Part shown: piece after piece, positions 8,337-17,365 of the stretch
Layout: each line of letters starts with the position of its first letter
Numbering within the stretch: the stretch's first letter is position 1
Source: Cypionkella sinensis
Lineage (GTDB): Bacteria; Pseudomonadota; Alphaproteobacteria; Rhodobacterales; Rhodobacteraceae
Direction of reading: 5' to 3'
Assembly (NCBI RefSeq): GCF_042646385.1
Contig: NZ_JBHRTO010000001.1
Location: 1,860,001-1,924,000, forward strand
Length of the DNA: 64,000 nucleotides
Translations under genes and position numbers: made by a program
Notes under the pieces: model-generated
Seen by the model: only the letters and a program-made list of their open reading frames with translations
The model's database searches: none
What the model was told of the DNA's origin: nothing

Positions 8337-8960
8337 TCAGCGCCGCAGCCATTCGGTCTGGGCGTTTTCCTGCCAGCCGGTGCGGTGCAAAAGCGGGGTG
8401 TCGTCCATGAACTCAGGATGGCCGATGCAGAGATAGGCGGCAAACTCCCAGCCCGCAGGCACGCCCAACAGCGCCTCGATATCATGCGGATCAAGGATCG
8501 AGACCATGCCCAGCCCCAGATTTTCCGCCCTTGCCGCCAGCCACAGCGTATAGATCGCCATCGCGGTGGATTGCCGCAACGTCTCGGGCAGGGTCTGGCG
8601 ACCAAGGCCATGCCCGGCCTCGGGGTCGATCTCGTTGAACACCGCGAGTTGCACCGGGGCCATATCCAGCCCCGCCAGCTTGAGCGCCAGATATTCCGCA
8701 TGTTTATCGCCGGTATAAAGCTTGGCGGCCTCGGCATTGCAGCGGTTGAAGTTGGCACGAACCCCGGCGCGTATGGCCGGGTCATCCACCCGGATCACCC
8801 GCCAAGGCCGCGCATTGCCGACCGAGGGCGCACAATCCATCGTGGCACGCAGCCGCTCCAAAGCGGCCTCGTCCACCGGGTCGGGGCGGAAATGCCGCAC
8901 ATCGCGACGCCAGCGCAGGATGCTCAGCAGGGTGGCGGATTCGTCGGCGCTAAACTGCAT
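8337..8960 (-). CDS. bluB: 5,6-dimethylbenzimidazole synthase BluB
   Basis: BluB is a flavin-destructase of the nitroreductase fold that cleaves FMNH2 with O2 to make DMB, the lower ligand of cobalamin. The 207-residue product begins MQFSADESATLL and shows the FMN-binding RWRRDVRHF segment near the start and CAPSVGNARPWR near residue 60, characteristic of BluB rather than general nitroreductases. The frame is open upstream to 9221, but that part is antisense of the preceding gene. The ATG at 8960 overlaps the TGA of the threonine-phosphate decarboxylase (TGATG). Last gene of the five-gene minus operon. Requires oxygen. Confidence 0.93.
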   Translation of the reverse strand: MQFSADESATLLSILRWRRDVRHFRPDPVDEAALERLRATMDCAPSVGNARPWRVIRVDDPAIRAGVRANFNRCNAEAAKLYTGDKHAEYLALKLAGLDMAPVQLAVFNEIDPEAGHGLGRQTLPETLRQSTAMAIYTLWLAARAENLGLGMVSILDPHDIEALLGVPAGWEFAAYLCIGHPEFMDDTPLLHRTGWQENAQTEWLRR

Positions 8961-9919
8961 CAGCCCTCCAACGCAGCGGTCAGCCGCGCCCATTCCTCTG
9001 GCGATCCGGGCAGGCCCAAACGCAGCCAACGGTTCGAATAGGGAAAGATCCGGCTCCATATCCGGGCTTTTGCCAGCCGGTTTTGTGCGGTTTCTGCATC
9101 GGGTGTCTCGTAGGTGCGGAACAACTCGCAGCCGCCGACAAGCTGCCAGCCTGCCGCGAGGGCCAGTGCATCGGCCTGCGTGACCTCTGCCTGCAACCGC
9201 GCGACGGTGGCCTTGGCCCAAGCCTTATCCGCCAACGCCGCAGCGCCGATGCGCAGGGCCGCGCCGTTTACGGGCCACGGGCCGGACATCTCGGTCAGCG
9301 CCGCGATGTCGTCGGGGCAGCCGATCACGAAGCCAAGCCGCACGCCAGCCAGCCCGTAGAACTTGCCGAAGGAGCGCAACACCAGCAGCCCCGCCTGCCC
9401 GGCCTGCGCGGCCAGTGACAGCGCGGGCTGCGCATCGGCAAAACTTTCATCCACCACCAAGCGCCCGACCTGCCCGGCCAGCGCCAGCAGATCGGCGGGC
9501 GCATAGCTGCGGCCATCGGGGTTGTTGGGGTTGACCACCACCGCGAGGTCAGCCCCCGCCAACTGGCCGAACTGGCTGACCTGTTCCACCTTCCAGCCCG
9601 CCGCGCGCAGGGCGGCTGCGTGTTCGTTATAGGTCGGCCCCAGCACGCGGGCGCGGCCCGGTTTGGCCAGACGCGGGATCATCTGGATCGCCGCCTGCGC
9701 CCCGGCCACCGCCAGCATCGGCGCAGTTGTGCCATAGGTTTGCGCCGCCACGTCCAGCAGGGCCTGCTTGGCGCTGTGGGTTGGCAGCATCGTCCAATCT
9801 TCCGGATGCAATGTGGGCACCGGATAGGGCACGCGGTTGATCCCTGTCGACAGGTCTATCCAATCGCTGCCGCCAAAGCGTGCGATTGCGCCGTCGATAT
9901 TGCCGCCATGATCGCGCAT
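8960..9919 (-). CDS. cobD: L-threonine-O-3-phosphate decarboxylase (CobD of Salmonella, CobC of Pseudomonas)
   Basis: A class I/II fold PLP enzyme that makes (R)-1-aminopropan-2-ol phosphate for the nucleotide loop. The 319-residue product starts RDHGGNIDGAIARFGG, with the HGGN start typical of this family. It carries VNPNNPDGRS (the NP.NP motif) and the PLP lysine in RSFGKFYGLAGVRLG. It lies 8 bp after cbiB and is coupled to bluB. Together with the upstream pduX-like kinase it forms a complete threonine to aminopropanol phosphate route. Confidence 0.92.
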   Translation of the reverse strand: MRDHGGNIDGAIARFGGSDWIDLSTGINRVPYPVPTLHPEDWTMLPTHSAKQALLDVAAQTYGTTAPMLAVAGAQAAIQMIPRLAKPGRARVLGPTYNEHAAALRAAGWKVEQVSQFGQLAGADLAVVVNPNNPDGRSYAPADLLALAGQVGRLVVDESFADAQPALSLAAQAGQAGLLVLRSFGKFYGLAGVRLGFVIGCPDDIAALTEMSGPWPVNGAALRIGAAALADKAWAKATVARLQAEVTQADALALAAGWQLVGGCELFRTYETPDAETAQNRLAKARIWSRIFPYSNRWLRLGLPGSPEEWARLTAALEG

Positions 9920-9927
9920 CTGCCCCC

Positions 9928-10869
9928 TCAGACCAGCGCCAAGACCAGCAGCGCTGCCGCAAGCACAAACATCGCCCGGACATAAAGCGCAAGGCCCCGT
10001 TGCAGATCATTGGCCGTCGGGTCGGGCGTGCCTGCGTTCACCCAGGGCTCATCCGCGACATGGCCGTCATAGACGCGGGGGCCAGACAGGCGCACGCCGA
10101 GGCCTGCGGCCATCGCGGCCTCGGGCCAGCCTGCATTGGGCGAGCGGTGCAGGCCCGCATCGCGCCACATCACGGAGAGCGCCCGCCGGGGTGCAGCGGA
10201 GACCAGCGCAAACACCAGCCCCGTCAGCCGTGCCGGGATCAGATTGACCAGATCATCAATCCGGGCCGAGGCCCAGCCGAACGCCAGAAACCGGGGCGTG
10301 CGATGGCCGATCATCGAATCCAGCGTGTTGATCGCCTTGTAGGCGGCAATCCCCGGCAGGCCGAGGACAGCGCCCCAGAACAGCGGTGCCACGATCCCGT
10401 CTGAGGTGTTCTCGGCCAGGCTTTCCATCGCCGCCCGCGCTACCCCTGCGGCGTCCAGCACTTTGGTATTGCGCCCGACGATCATCGAGACTTGAAACCG
10501 CGCGTCGTCGAGATCGCCGCGCTGCAACGGCACCACCACCGCCGCGACGTGGGCATACATCGAGCGGATCGCAAGGAACGGCCAAGCCAGCACGCCGCCG
10601 ATCACAATGCCCAGCCATCCGGCGGGCAAAGCCGCCTGCACCGCCCAAGCCAAGCCGCCCGCGCAGCCGATCACCAGCACAGCCGCGCAGACCCCGGCGA
10701 GGCGGCGCGGCAAATCGGCGGCGGAATCGTGGTTCAGCGCAAGGTCCAGCCGCCGGATCAGCGCGCCGATCCACGTCACCGGATGGCCAATCGCCGCATA
10801 AAGCTGCGCGGGCCAGCCGATCACGCTGTCGATGGCCATCGCGACCAGCATCATTGCGGCAAAACTCAT
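9928..10869 (-). CDS. cbiB: Adenosylcobinamide-phosphate synthase CbiB (CobD of Pseudomonas)
   Basis: An integral membrane enzyme that joins adenosylcobyric acid to aminopropanol phosphate. The 313-residue product has several hydrophobic segments (near residues 1-25, 60-105, 150-170, 200-225 and the C-terminus) and the family landmarks HPVTWIGALI at about residue 28, ENTSDGIVAPLFWG at about residue 155 and YKAINTLDSMIGH near residue 180. Its ATG overlaps the stop of the upstream pduX-like gene by four bases. Substrates come from the genes on either side of it in the same operon. Confidence 0.93.
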   Translation of the reverse strand: MSFAAMMLVAMAIDSVIGWPAQLYAAIGHPVTWIGALIRRLDLALNHDSAADLPRRLAGVCAAVLVIGCAGGLAWAVQAALPAGWLGIVIGGVLAWPFLAIRSMYAHVAAVVVPLQRGDLDDARFQVSMIVGRNTKVLDAAGVARAAMESLAENTSDGIVAPLFWGAVLGLPGIAAYKAINTLDSMIGHRTPRFLAFGWASARIDDLVNLIPARLTGLVFALVSAAPRRALSVMWRDAGLHRSPNAGWPEAAMAAGLGVRLSGPRVYDGHVADEPWVNAGTPDPTANDLQRGLALYVRAMFVLAAALLVLALV

Positions 10870-11687
10870 GGCTCTCCCCCGGCCCGAAACTGCACCACGC
10901 CGCGCAGGCCCGCCGCCTGCAATGCAGAATGGGCACGCGCGGGCACCGCACCGGGCGCAAAGATCAGCCCGCGCGCAGCCCCGGTATGGGCAATGACACA
11001 GCCCAAAGCGCCAAGGTCTGCCGCCAGCGACAGGGTGGGATCAGATCGCGCCCCCCTTTGCGCCAAGCTGCGGCTGGCCGACAAACTTGCGACCCGCGCC
11101 GCGCCCGCAAGATCATTTGCCAGACAGGCCGCGTGCCAGAGCGGCACAAGATCGGCAATGTCGGGAAAATCCATATCTGCGGGATCGGTCCGGCGTGGCG
11201 GACCGTAGAACCCGCCGATTACTTCCATCGCGGGCGGTGGTGGCAGGCTGTCCAGCACCTGACCGATACGCGAGGCCCACAGCACCTGCATCGGCGCGGC
11301 CAGCATCAGCGGGTCTGACGCGCCTTCCACCGCCACGCAAGCCCGCGCCAAAGTCAGCGGATCGCCCTGCCACCCCGCCAACCGCGCCAGCGCCACCAGA
11401 GCCGCCGTTGAGACGCCTGCCCCGCCACCGGGCGGCATCTCGGCGCTGAAGTGCAACTCGCCGGATATGGAAAGGCCCAACATCTGCAACAGCTTGACCG
11501 CCCGCGCCTTTGGCATGATGGCGGCACTGGCCTTGCTCAGCGATAGCCCCTGCCCCGGCTGCAGCCGCGCTGTCACCCCCAGCACCGGGCAGGGCAGCGT
11601 GATCAGAGCCACCGGGCCATCGGCCCCCAGCCGCCCCTGCATCACCTCGCCGAAATGCCCTGCCACGCGGATGCTGTGCCCGCTCAT
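10866..11687 (-). CDS. pduX: GHMP-family kinase, PduX-like L-threonine kinase
   Basis: A 273-residue GHMP kinase whose neighbours are cbiB and threonine-phosphate decarboxylase, which points to L-threonine kinase (PduX; probably what is called BluE in Rhodobacter). It begins SIRVAGHFGEVMQG, matching PduX-type N-termini. The ATP loop is PPGGGAGVSTA near residue 86, a variant of the usual PxGxGLGSSA. The reaction would be L-Thr + ATP to L-Thr-O-3-phosphate. The start overlaps the stop of the phosphatase-like gene (ATGA). Function is inferred from family and context. Confidence 0.82.
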   Translation of the reverse strand: MSGHSIRVAGHFGEVMQGRLGADGPVALITLPCPVLGVTARLQPGQGLSLSKASAAIMPKARAVKLLQMLGLSISGELHFSAEMPPGGGAGVSTAALVALARLAGWQGDPLTLARACVAVEGASDPLMLAAPMQVLWASRIGQVLDSLPPPPAMEVIGGFYGPPRRTDPADMDFPDIADLVPLWHAACLANDLAGAARVASLSASRSLAQRGARSDPTLSLAADLGALGCVIAHTGAARGLIFAPGAVPARAHSALQAAGLRGVVQFRAGGEP

Positions 11688-12274
11688 CGCCGCATCCGAT
11701 TGACGCCCGCGATGGAGAAAGCGCCATCCGGCAAGGCCACAATCGTTGTCAGTGACAAGGGTGCCACCTGAAACGCCAGCCCCAGTTCCGCCGCCCCCAA
11801 GGCCATGCCCAAAGCCGCGCGGATCACCCCGGCATGGGCCACGATGACCACGCGGCCGCCCAATGCGCTTGCCTCACGCAACGCGGGCACCACCCGCGCC
11901 GACAGATCGAGAAAACTCTCGCCCTGCGGCGGGCGATGCGCGGCGAGATCGGGCAGCGACAGCGCGCCGAGGTCGGGCAGATCGGCGTAGGCGACATCCT
12001 CCCAAGCGCCGAAATCCTGCTCGCACAGGCGCGCGTCTTGCTGCGGTTCGGCATCAGGCCACAGCGCCGCTGCGGTCTGCACACAGCGCCGCGCCGGGCT
12101 GATCCACCAATGATCGGCCACCCCCACCGCGCCGCGCACCGCTGCAAAAGCCATGGCATCGCTGCAATCGGCCTCAACATTGCGCCGACCCGCCATCCGC
12201 CCCTCGCTCAGCGCGGGTGCGTGGCGGATCAGCATGATCTCGGTCGCAGCTTGTGTCGGGGCATCCGCAGGCAC
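11684..12274 (-). CDS. cobC: Histidine phosphatase family protein, alpha-ribazole phosphatase-like (CobC of Salmonella)
   Basis: A 196-residue branch-1 histidine phosphatase: the catalytic motif is LIRHAP (RHA rather than RHG), with the second His in VVIVAHAGVIRAAL. In this operon the likely substrate is alpha-ribazole phosphate or adenosylcobalamin phosphate. I set the start at GTG 12274, which has an AAAGGAG ribosome site 10-14 bp upstream. The open frame runs to 12385 but would overlap the divergent cobU. First gene of the minus operon phosphatase-pduX-cbiB-cobD-bluB. The 67-bp gap to cobU must hold both promoters. Confidence 0.78.
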   Translation of the reverse strand: MPADAPTQAATEIMLIRHAPALSEGRMAGRRNVEADCSDAMAFAAVRGAVGVADHWWISPARRCVQTAAALWPDAEPQQDARLCEQDFGAWEDVAYADLPDLGALSLPDLAAHRPPQGESFLDLSARVVPALREASALGGRVVIVAHAGVIRAALGMALGAAELGLAFQVAPLSLTTIVALPDGAFSIAGVNRMRR

Positions 12275-12341
12275 GGTCGCATTTCTCCTTTCGCAGATGC
12301 CCCGTTTCTGCTTTGACATCGGCCAAGGGGCAAGGGGCGTT

Positions 12342-12848
12342 ATGCACAAAACCATCCTGATCACTGGCGGCGCGCGCTCGGGCAAAAGCCGGATCGCGGA
12401 AGGCCGCGCGTTGCAACTGGGCCAGCCCGCGCATTACATCGCCACAGCACAAGCGTGGGATGATGAAATGCGCGCCCGCATCGCCGAACACCAAGCCCGG
12501 CGCGGCCCGGAATGGATCACCCATGCCGCGCCTTTGGATTTGATCGCGGCCCTTGCGGCCACCGATGGCAAGGGCCCTCGCTTGGTGGATTGCCTGACTT
12601 TGTGGCTGACCAATCTGATGCTGGGGAACCACGATTGGCGCGCGGCAGGGCAGGCTTTGCTGGCCGCCCTGCCCCGCCAAACCAGCCCGGTGGTGTTTGT
12701 GACCAATGAAGTCGGCATGGGAATCGTGCCGGAAAACGCCTTGGCCCGCGCGTTTCGCGATGCGGCAGGCACCCTGAACCAATGGATCGCAGCCGAGGCG
12801 GATGAGGTGATCTTCGCCGTCTCGGGCCTGCCAATGAAGGTGAAATGA
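12342..12848 (+). CDS. cobU: Bifunctional adenosylcobinamide kinase / guanylyltransferase CobU (CobP)
   Basis: Phosphorylates adenosylcobinamide and adds GMP to give adenosylcobinamide-GDP. The 168-residue product begins MHKTILITGGARSGKS with the P-loop GGARSGKS at residues 9-16 and has the family segment VTNEVGMGIVPEN. The frame is open upstream, but the ATG at 12342 follows AAGGGGCG and gives the family length. The stop overlaps cobT as ATGA. It is the first gene of cobU-cobT-cobS. Confidence 0.95.
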   Translation: MHKTILITGGARSGKSRIAEGRALQLGQPAHYIATAQAWDDEMRARIAEHQARRGPEWITHAAPLDLIAALAATDGKGPRLVDCLTLWLTNLMLGNHDWRAAGQALLAALPRQTSPVVFVTNEVGMGIVPENALARAFRDAAGTLNQWIAAEADEVIFAVSGLPMKVK

Positions 12849-13852
12849 TGCAACTGACCGCTCTCGCCGCTGTGGCCGATCTGGCCAAGACCTTGCCGCA
12901 AGCCGATGCCAAGGCCGCCGAGGCCGCTTTGGCGCGGCAAAACAGCCTGACCAAGCCGCCGGGGTCCTTGGGGCGGCTGGAGGAGTTGGCGGTATTCATG
13001 GCAAGCTGGCGCGGCACCGCACGGCCCCAGATCGCCCGCGCGCAAGCGGTTGTTTTCGCAGGAAATCACGGCATTTGCGCGCAGGGCGTCAACCCCTATC
13101 CGCAGGCGGTGACGGCGCAGATGGTCGGCAATTTTCAGGCAGGCGGTGCGGCGATCAACCAGCTTTGCCGCGCCAATGGGGCGGAATTGTCAGTGATAGC
13201 CCTCGATCTTGACCGGCCCACCGCCGATTTCACCACCGGCCCCGCAATGACGGAAGCTGAGACTTTGGCCGCGATGCAGACCGGGGCGGATGCGGTGGAC
13301 GTGACGGCGGATGTGCTGATCTTGGGCGAAATGGGCATCGGCAATTCCACCATTGCCGCCGCGATGGCCTCGGCCCTGTTCGGCGGCGAAGTCGCAGGAT
13401 GGGTTGGCGCGGGCACTGGTTCGGACAGCGAGGGCATCAAGCGCAAGATTGCGGCGATTGAAACCGGGCTTGCGCGCCACAAGGGCCTGTCTGCGATGGG
13501 CGTGCTGGCTGCCTTAGGTGGGCGCGAGCAGGCGGCGATCTGCGGCGCGGTTCTGGCCGCCCGTGCCGCGCGTATCCCGGTTATTCTGGATGGCTTCATC
13601 TGCACCGCAGCCGCGTCGGCGCTTTATGCAGCCGATCCGGCGCTGTTGGACCATTGCCTTGTCGGCCACCAAAGCGCCGAGCCGGGGCACCGCAAGCTGT
13701 TGACAGCCCTCAACAAACGCGCGGTGTTGGAGTTTGACATGCGGCTTGGCGAAGGCTCGGGTGCGGCGCTGGCCTTGGGCATCCTGCGCGCGGCGCTGGC
13801 GTGTCACAACGGCATGGCGACCTTCGGCGAGGCCGGAGTGTCCGAGGCATGA
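12845..13852 (+). CDS. cobT: Nicotinate-nucleotide:DMB phosphoribosyltransferase CobT (CobU of Pseudomonas)
   Basis: Makes alpha-ribazole 5'-phosphate from nicotinate mononucleotide and the DMB supplied by BluB. The 335-residue product has the family segments KPPGSLGRLEELA (near residue 37), FAGNHGICAQGVNPYP, GEMGIGNSTIAAA and LDGFICTAAA. The gene may start at either ATG of the ATGATG at 12845. It overlaps cobU upstream and cobS downstream by four bases each. Not to be confused with the cobaltochelatase subunit of the same name. Confidence 0.95.
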   Translation: MMQLTALAAVADLAKTLPQADAKAAEAALARQNSLTKPPGSLGRLEELAVFMASWRGTARPQIARAQAVVFAGNHGICAQGVNPYPQAVTAQMVGNFQAGGAAINQLCRANGAELSVIALDLDRPTADFTTGPAMTEAETLAAMQTGADAVDVTADVLILGEMGIGNSTIAAAMASALFGGEVAGWVGAGTGSDSEGIKRKIAAIETGLARHKGLSAMGVLAALGGREQAAICGAVLAARAARIPVILDGFICTAAASALYAADPALLDHCLVGHQSAEPGHRKLLTALNKRAVLEFDMRLGEGSGAALALGILRAALACHNGMATFGEAGVSEA

Positions 13853-14604
13853 CCCCCTTGCGCGCCCGCGTGGCTGAGGTTCAGTTGGCTGTCATGCTGC
13901 TGACCCGCCTGCCTGCGGGCCGTATGGCCGAGGCCCCGCCGATTGGCGCTGCCGTCTGGGCGTTTCCAGTGGCGGGCGCAGCGGTGGGCGGCATCGCGGC
14001 GGGGGTTCTGGCCGCGGCCTTGGCGGTTGGCATTGCCCCCGCCTTGGCGGCAGGTCTGGCCTTGGCCGCCAGCGTGCTTGCCACTGGGGGCCTGCATGAA
14101 GACGGTCTCGCCGATTGCGCCGACGGCTTTGGCGGTGGCCGCGACCGCGCCCGCAAGCTGGAAATCATGCGCGACAGCCGCATTGGCAGCTATGGCGGCT
14201 TGGCGCTGATCCTGTCGCTGGGGTTGCGCTGGCAGGCTTTGGCGCTTTTGGCGGCGCAGCAACCCGCCTTTGCGCCGCTGGCGCTGATCGCCTTGGCGAT
14301 GGCCAGCCGCGCCGGGTTGGGGTTGGCCCTGTTGTGGATGCCAGCCGCGCGGCAAGACGGCATGGGGAAATCGGCGGCAGGCACCAGTTTTGCGCGGGCG
14401 ATGGCCGGGCTGGCGCTGGCGGGCTTAGGCTTGGCGGTTTTGCTGCCATGGTCGTCTGCGCTTTGGGTGATGATCGCCATGGCCACCATGCAACTGATCT
14501 TTGCCCGAATTGCCCTGCGACAGATCGGTGGGCAGAGCGGGGATGTGCTGGGGGCGATGCAGCAACTGGCCGAGATTGCAGGCTGGCTGGCGCTGGCGCG
14601 CTAG
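13849..14604 (+). CDS. cobS: Adenosylcobinamide-GDP ribazoletransferase CobS (CobV of Pseudomonas)
   Basis: The membrane enzyme that joins adenosylcobinamide-GDP and alpha-ribazole phosphate to make adenosylcobalamin 5'-phosphate. The 251-residue product has several Ala/Leu-rich membrane segments and the conserved GGLHEDGLADCADGFGGG motif near residue 82, followed by RDSRIGSYG. The ATG at 13849 is coupled to the cobT stop. It is last in its operon and followed by a composite repeat element. Confidence 0.94.
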   Translation: MTPLRARVAEVQLAVMLLTRLPAGRMAEAPPIGAAVWAFPVAGAAVGGIAAGVLAAALAVGIAPALAAGLALAASVLATGGLHEDGLADCADGFGGGRDRARKLEIMRDSRIGSYGGLALILSLGLRWQALALLAAQQPAFAPLALIALAMASRAGLGLALLWMPAARQDGMGKSAAGTSFARAMAGLALAGLGLAVLLPWSSALWVMIAMATMQLIFARIALRQIGGQSGDVLGAMQQLAEIAGWLALAR

Positions 14605-14615
14605 GCAAGCGAGAG

Positions 14616-14662
14616 CCGGGGGCTAGCCCCCGGACCCCCAGAGTATTTTCGCCAAGATGAAG
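14616..14662 (+). repeat. Composite intergenic element, copy C
   Basis: A perfect hairpin CCGGGGG-CTAG-CCCCCGG (14616-14633) is followed by the box GAGTATTTTCGCCAAGATG and AAG. It sits between the convergent cobS and gltX and ends 3 bp from the gltX stop codon. Orientation follows cobS. Confidence 0.85.
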
Positions 14663-14665
14663 ACC

Positions 14666-16000
14666 CTAGAGACTTGGGCGTTTCTGCAAAAGCGGCATCA
14701 CATCGGCCATTTCTGGGCCAGCATCCAAGCCGGTGACAGCGCGGCGCAGCGGGCGGAACAGGGCTTTGCCCTTGCGGCCCGTCGCCTCTTTCACCGCATT
14801 GGTCCATTCGCTCCACGTCGCTGTGGTCCACGGGCCTTCGGGCAGCAGATCAAAGGCTGCCGCGACAAACTCGCGGTCCTCGTCATCGACGAGCGGGGTG
14901 GCACCGTCGCGGAACAGCACCCACCAGCCTTCCAGATCGGCCAGCACGGTGATGTTGGCTTTGGCGACGTTCCAGAACAATTCGGCCTTGTCAGCAGGCA
15001 CGCCCAAGGCTGCGATCTTGTCGGCCACATTCGCCAGCGGCAGCGATTGCACATGCGCGCGGGTCAGCGGGAACAGGTCTTCGGCGTCAAACTTGGTGGG
15101 TGCGGCGCCAAAGCTGCCGATGTCAAAGCCATCAATCAGGTCTTGCATCGACGCGGCGATCTCTACCGGCTTGGACGAGCCAAGCCGTGCCATCAGCGAC
15201 AGCAGCGCCATCGGCTCGACGCCCCGCGCGCGCAGATCGCGCAAGGAAAGCGTGCCCAAGCGTTTCGACAGTTCCTCACCCTGCGGGCCGGTCAACAGCG
15301 AGTGATGCGCAAAGCTGGGCGGGGTGCCGCCCATCGCCTGCATGATCTGGATTTGCGTCGCCGTGTTCGTCACATGATCCGCCCCGCGCACGATCGAGGT
15401 GACGCCCATATCAATATCATCCACCGACGAGGCGAAGGTATACAGGATCTGACCATCCGCCCGGATCAGCACCGGGTCAGACACCGAAGCCGCATCAATC
15501 GAGATCGGCCCGAGGATGCCGTCGTTCCATTCAATCCGCTGTTGATCCAGCAGGAAGCGCCAATAGCCCGCCCGGCCTTCTTCGCGCGCTTTGGCCTTTT
15601 CGGCATCGGTCATCCGCAGCGAGGCGCGGTCATAAACCGGCGGCTTGTGCATGTTCAGTTGCTTCTTGCGCTTCAGGTCCAACTCGACCGGCGACTCGAA
15701 GCATTCGTAGAACCGCCCGACGCTGCGCAACTGATCTGCTGCCTCGCGGTAGCGGTCAAACCGCAGCGATTGCTGTTCAATCCGATCCCACTGCAGGCCA
15801 AGCCATTCCAGATCGAACAGCAGGCCATCAATATATTCCTGTTTCGAGCGTTCCTGATCGGTGTCATCCAGCCGCAGAATGAACGTGCCGCCCGCCTTGC
15901 GGGTGATCAGATAGTTCATCAGCGCCGTGCGCAGGTTGCCGACATGGATGTATCCAGTGGGCGACGGGGCAAAGCGGGTAATGGTGGGGCGATCGGTCAT
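14666..16000 (-). CDS. gltX: Glutamyl-tRNA synthetase
   Basis: Class I aminoacyl-tRNA synthetase charging tRNA-Glu. The 444-residue product starts MTDRPTITRFAPSPTG, with the HIGH motif present as HVGN (residues 19-22) and the KMSKS loop as ELSKRLG near residue 240. Catalytic features such as RLDDTDQERS and YDRASLR are intact. Alphaproteobacteria often carry two gltX copies; whether this is the only one cannot be told here. The frame is open to 16102, but the ATG at 16000 gives the standard start. Confidence 0.93.
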   Translation of the reverse strand: MTDRPTITRFAPSPTGYIHVGNLRTALMNYLITRKAGGTFILRLDDTDQERSKQEYIDGLLFDLEWLGLQWDRIEQQSLRFDRYREAADQLRSVGRFYECFESPVELDLKRKKQLNMHKPPVYDRASLRMTDAEKAKAREEGRAGYWRFLLDQQRIEWNDGILGPISIDAASVSDPVLIRADGQILYTFASSVDDIDMGVTSIVRGADHVTNTATQIQIMQAMGGTPPSFAHHSLLTGPQGEELSKRLGTLSLRDLRARGVEPMALLSLMARLGSSKPVEIAASMQDLIDGFDIGSFGAAPTKFDAEDLFPLTRAHVQSLPLANVADKIAALGVPADKAELFWNVAKANITVLADLEGWWVLFRDGATPLVDDEDREFVAAAFDLLPEGPWTTATWSEWTNAVKEATGRKGKALFRPLRRAVTGLDAGPEMADVMPLLQKRPSL

Positions 16001-16095
16001 CTCAGCTCTCCTGCAACCGCCCTTCCCTGTCATATGCCTTGCTGTTTGTCCAGTTATCGCCTTGCGGCTTTCGCACGCTTGGCTAGTCTGCCGCC

Positions 16096-16506
16096 ATGAC
16101 AACGCCCCCTGCCGATCTGACCGCCCCCGATGCCGATCTTATCGCGGCGCTTGCACAGGCGGCTATTGCCGATCTGCCCGCCGCCTATCGCATGGCCGCC
16201 CTGCAAGTCGCGCTGCGGATCGAGGATTTCGCCAGCGATGCCATGCTGGCCGAACTTGGCTGTGAAAGCCCGTTCGAGTTGACCGGCCTCTACGAAGGCA
16301 CGCCGCTGACCGAGAAATCGGTGTCGGATCAGCCGCTGCAACCCGATGTGATCTGGCTGTTCCGTCGCGCCATTCTGGATGAATGGATCGAGCGCGGCAA
16401 TGTCACCCTGCAAGAGTTGGTGGGCCATGTGCTGGTGCATGAGTTGGCGCATCATTTCGGTTGGAGCGATGATGACATCGCCGCGATTGATCCGTGGTGG
16501 GAATGA
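16096..16506 (+). CDS. Small metallopeptidase family protein (zincin_1 type)
   Basis: A 136-residue protein with the zinc motif HELAHHFGWSDDD near residue 115, a HExxH consensus, matching the minimal metallopeptidase family (PF06262 type). Family members are small cytosolic proteins; substrates are unknown. It is divergent from gltX and 100 bp upstream of a secreted-protein gene. The N-terminal 20 residues are Ala/Asp-rich and poorly informative. Confidence 0.8.
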   Translation: MTTPPADLTAPDADLIAALAQAAIADLPAAYRMAALQVALRIEDFASDAMLAELGCESPFELTGLYEGTPLTEKSVSDQPLQPDVIWLFRRAILDEWIERGNVTLQELVGHVLVHELAHHFGWSDDDIAAIDPWWE

Positions 16507-16607
16507 ACAATCTGCCGCAATGGGCGCTTGCCGCTTGGACAGGGCGCAAAATCTTTCTATCATGCCGCCAGATGACTGATTTTGATCTGAAATTGGGGAG
16601 GACAGCG

Positions 16608-17297
16608 ATGTCTGCAAGAACACAGGTCACGGCTGTGCTGGCCGGGGCTGTTATGGGCGCAGCCCTTGCAGGTGGCGCTTTGGCGGGGCCGGTGGTGGAC
16701 AAGGCCACCGAGATTGAGACCCAGATCGCCGCAGGCAACATCCCCGATGCTATGACGGCAGCCGATGCGCTGACCGCGACGGTCTGGGATGCCAACACCA
16801 CCATTGGCATCCATGCCGCAGCGCTGGTCGATGCGCCGGTGACCATGCTGGGCATCTACAACCCGCGCGCCGATGACAAATATCAGATCGGCGCGCCGAT
16901 CCTGATCTATGCCGAGCCGTTCGGATACGGCTTCGCCTCGGGTGGGGAGGGCCTTTATAGTTTCGGCTTCATGGTCGATCTGAAGGTGATGACTGAGGCG
17001 GGCGAAGTGTTGGGCGAGTTGCCCTCGGTTGCCAATCTCGACGTGACATCCCGCGTGCAGAACCGCGAGTTTCCGGCCAATCTGACCTACACATTGCAGG
17101 GGCTTTCCCCCGGCCGCTATGTGCTGGAAACCACGTTGCGCGACAAGAATTCCGAGAAAGCGGGCAGCTTTCAGAACACCATCGAAATCGTCGAGGCCCC
17201 CGCAGCCGAGCAAGCGGCGCCCGAGCAGGCGGCGCCTGAGCAGCCCGCCGAACCGAGCGAGGCGCAACCAGAGGCGAGCGAGGAAAAGCAGGAATAG
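16608..17297 (+). CDS. Secreted hypothetical protein with Glu/Pro/Ala-rich tail
   Basis: A 229-residue protein with a clear signal peptide (VTAVLAGAVMGAALAGGALA, cleavage near residue 27) behind a strong ribosome site (GGGGAGGACAGCG before ATG 16608). The body has the segments IYNPRADDKYQIGAPILIYAEPF and FMVDLKV, and reads like a beta-rich periplasmic domain. The last 35 residues repeat EQAAPEQ/PAEPSEA and look disordered. I do not recognise the family with confidence. It could be an envelope protein. The next gene is convergent. Confidence 0.72.
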   Translation: MSARTQVTAVLAGAVMGAALAGGALAGPVVDKATEIETQIAAGNIPDAMTAADALTATVWDANTTIGIHAAALVDAPVTMLGIYNPRADDKYQIGAPILIYAEPFGYGFASGGEGLYSFGFMVDLKVMTEAGEVLGELPSVANLDVTSRVQNREFPANLTYTLQGLSPGRYVLETTLRDKNSEKAGSFQNTIEIVEAPAAEQAAPEQAAPEQPAEPSEAQPEASEEKQE

Positions 17298-17365
17298 CAT
17301 CTGCCGCGAGAAGGGTCAGAGCAGCGCGATTTGATCAGCGGCTGTCAAACCGAACCGGGGTTTCA

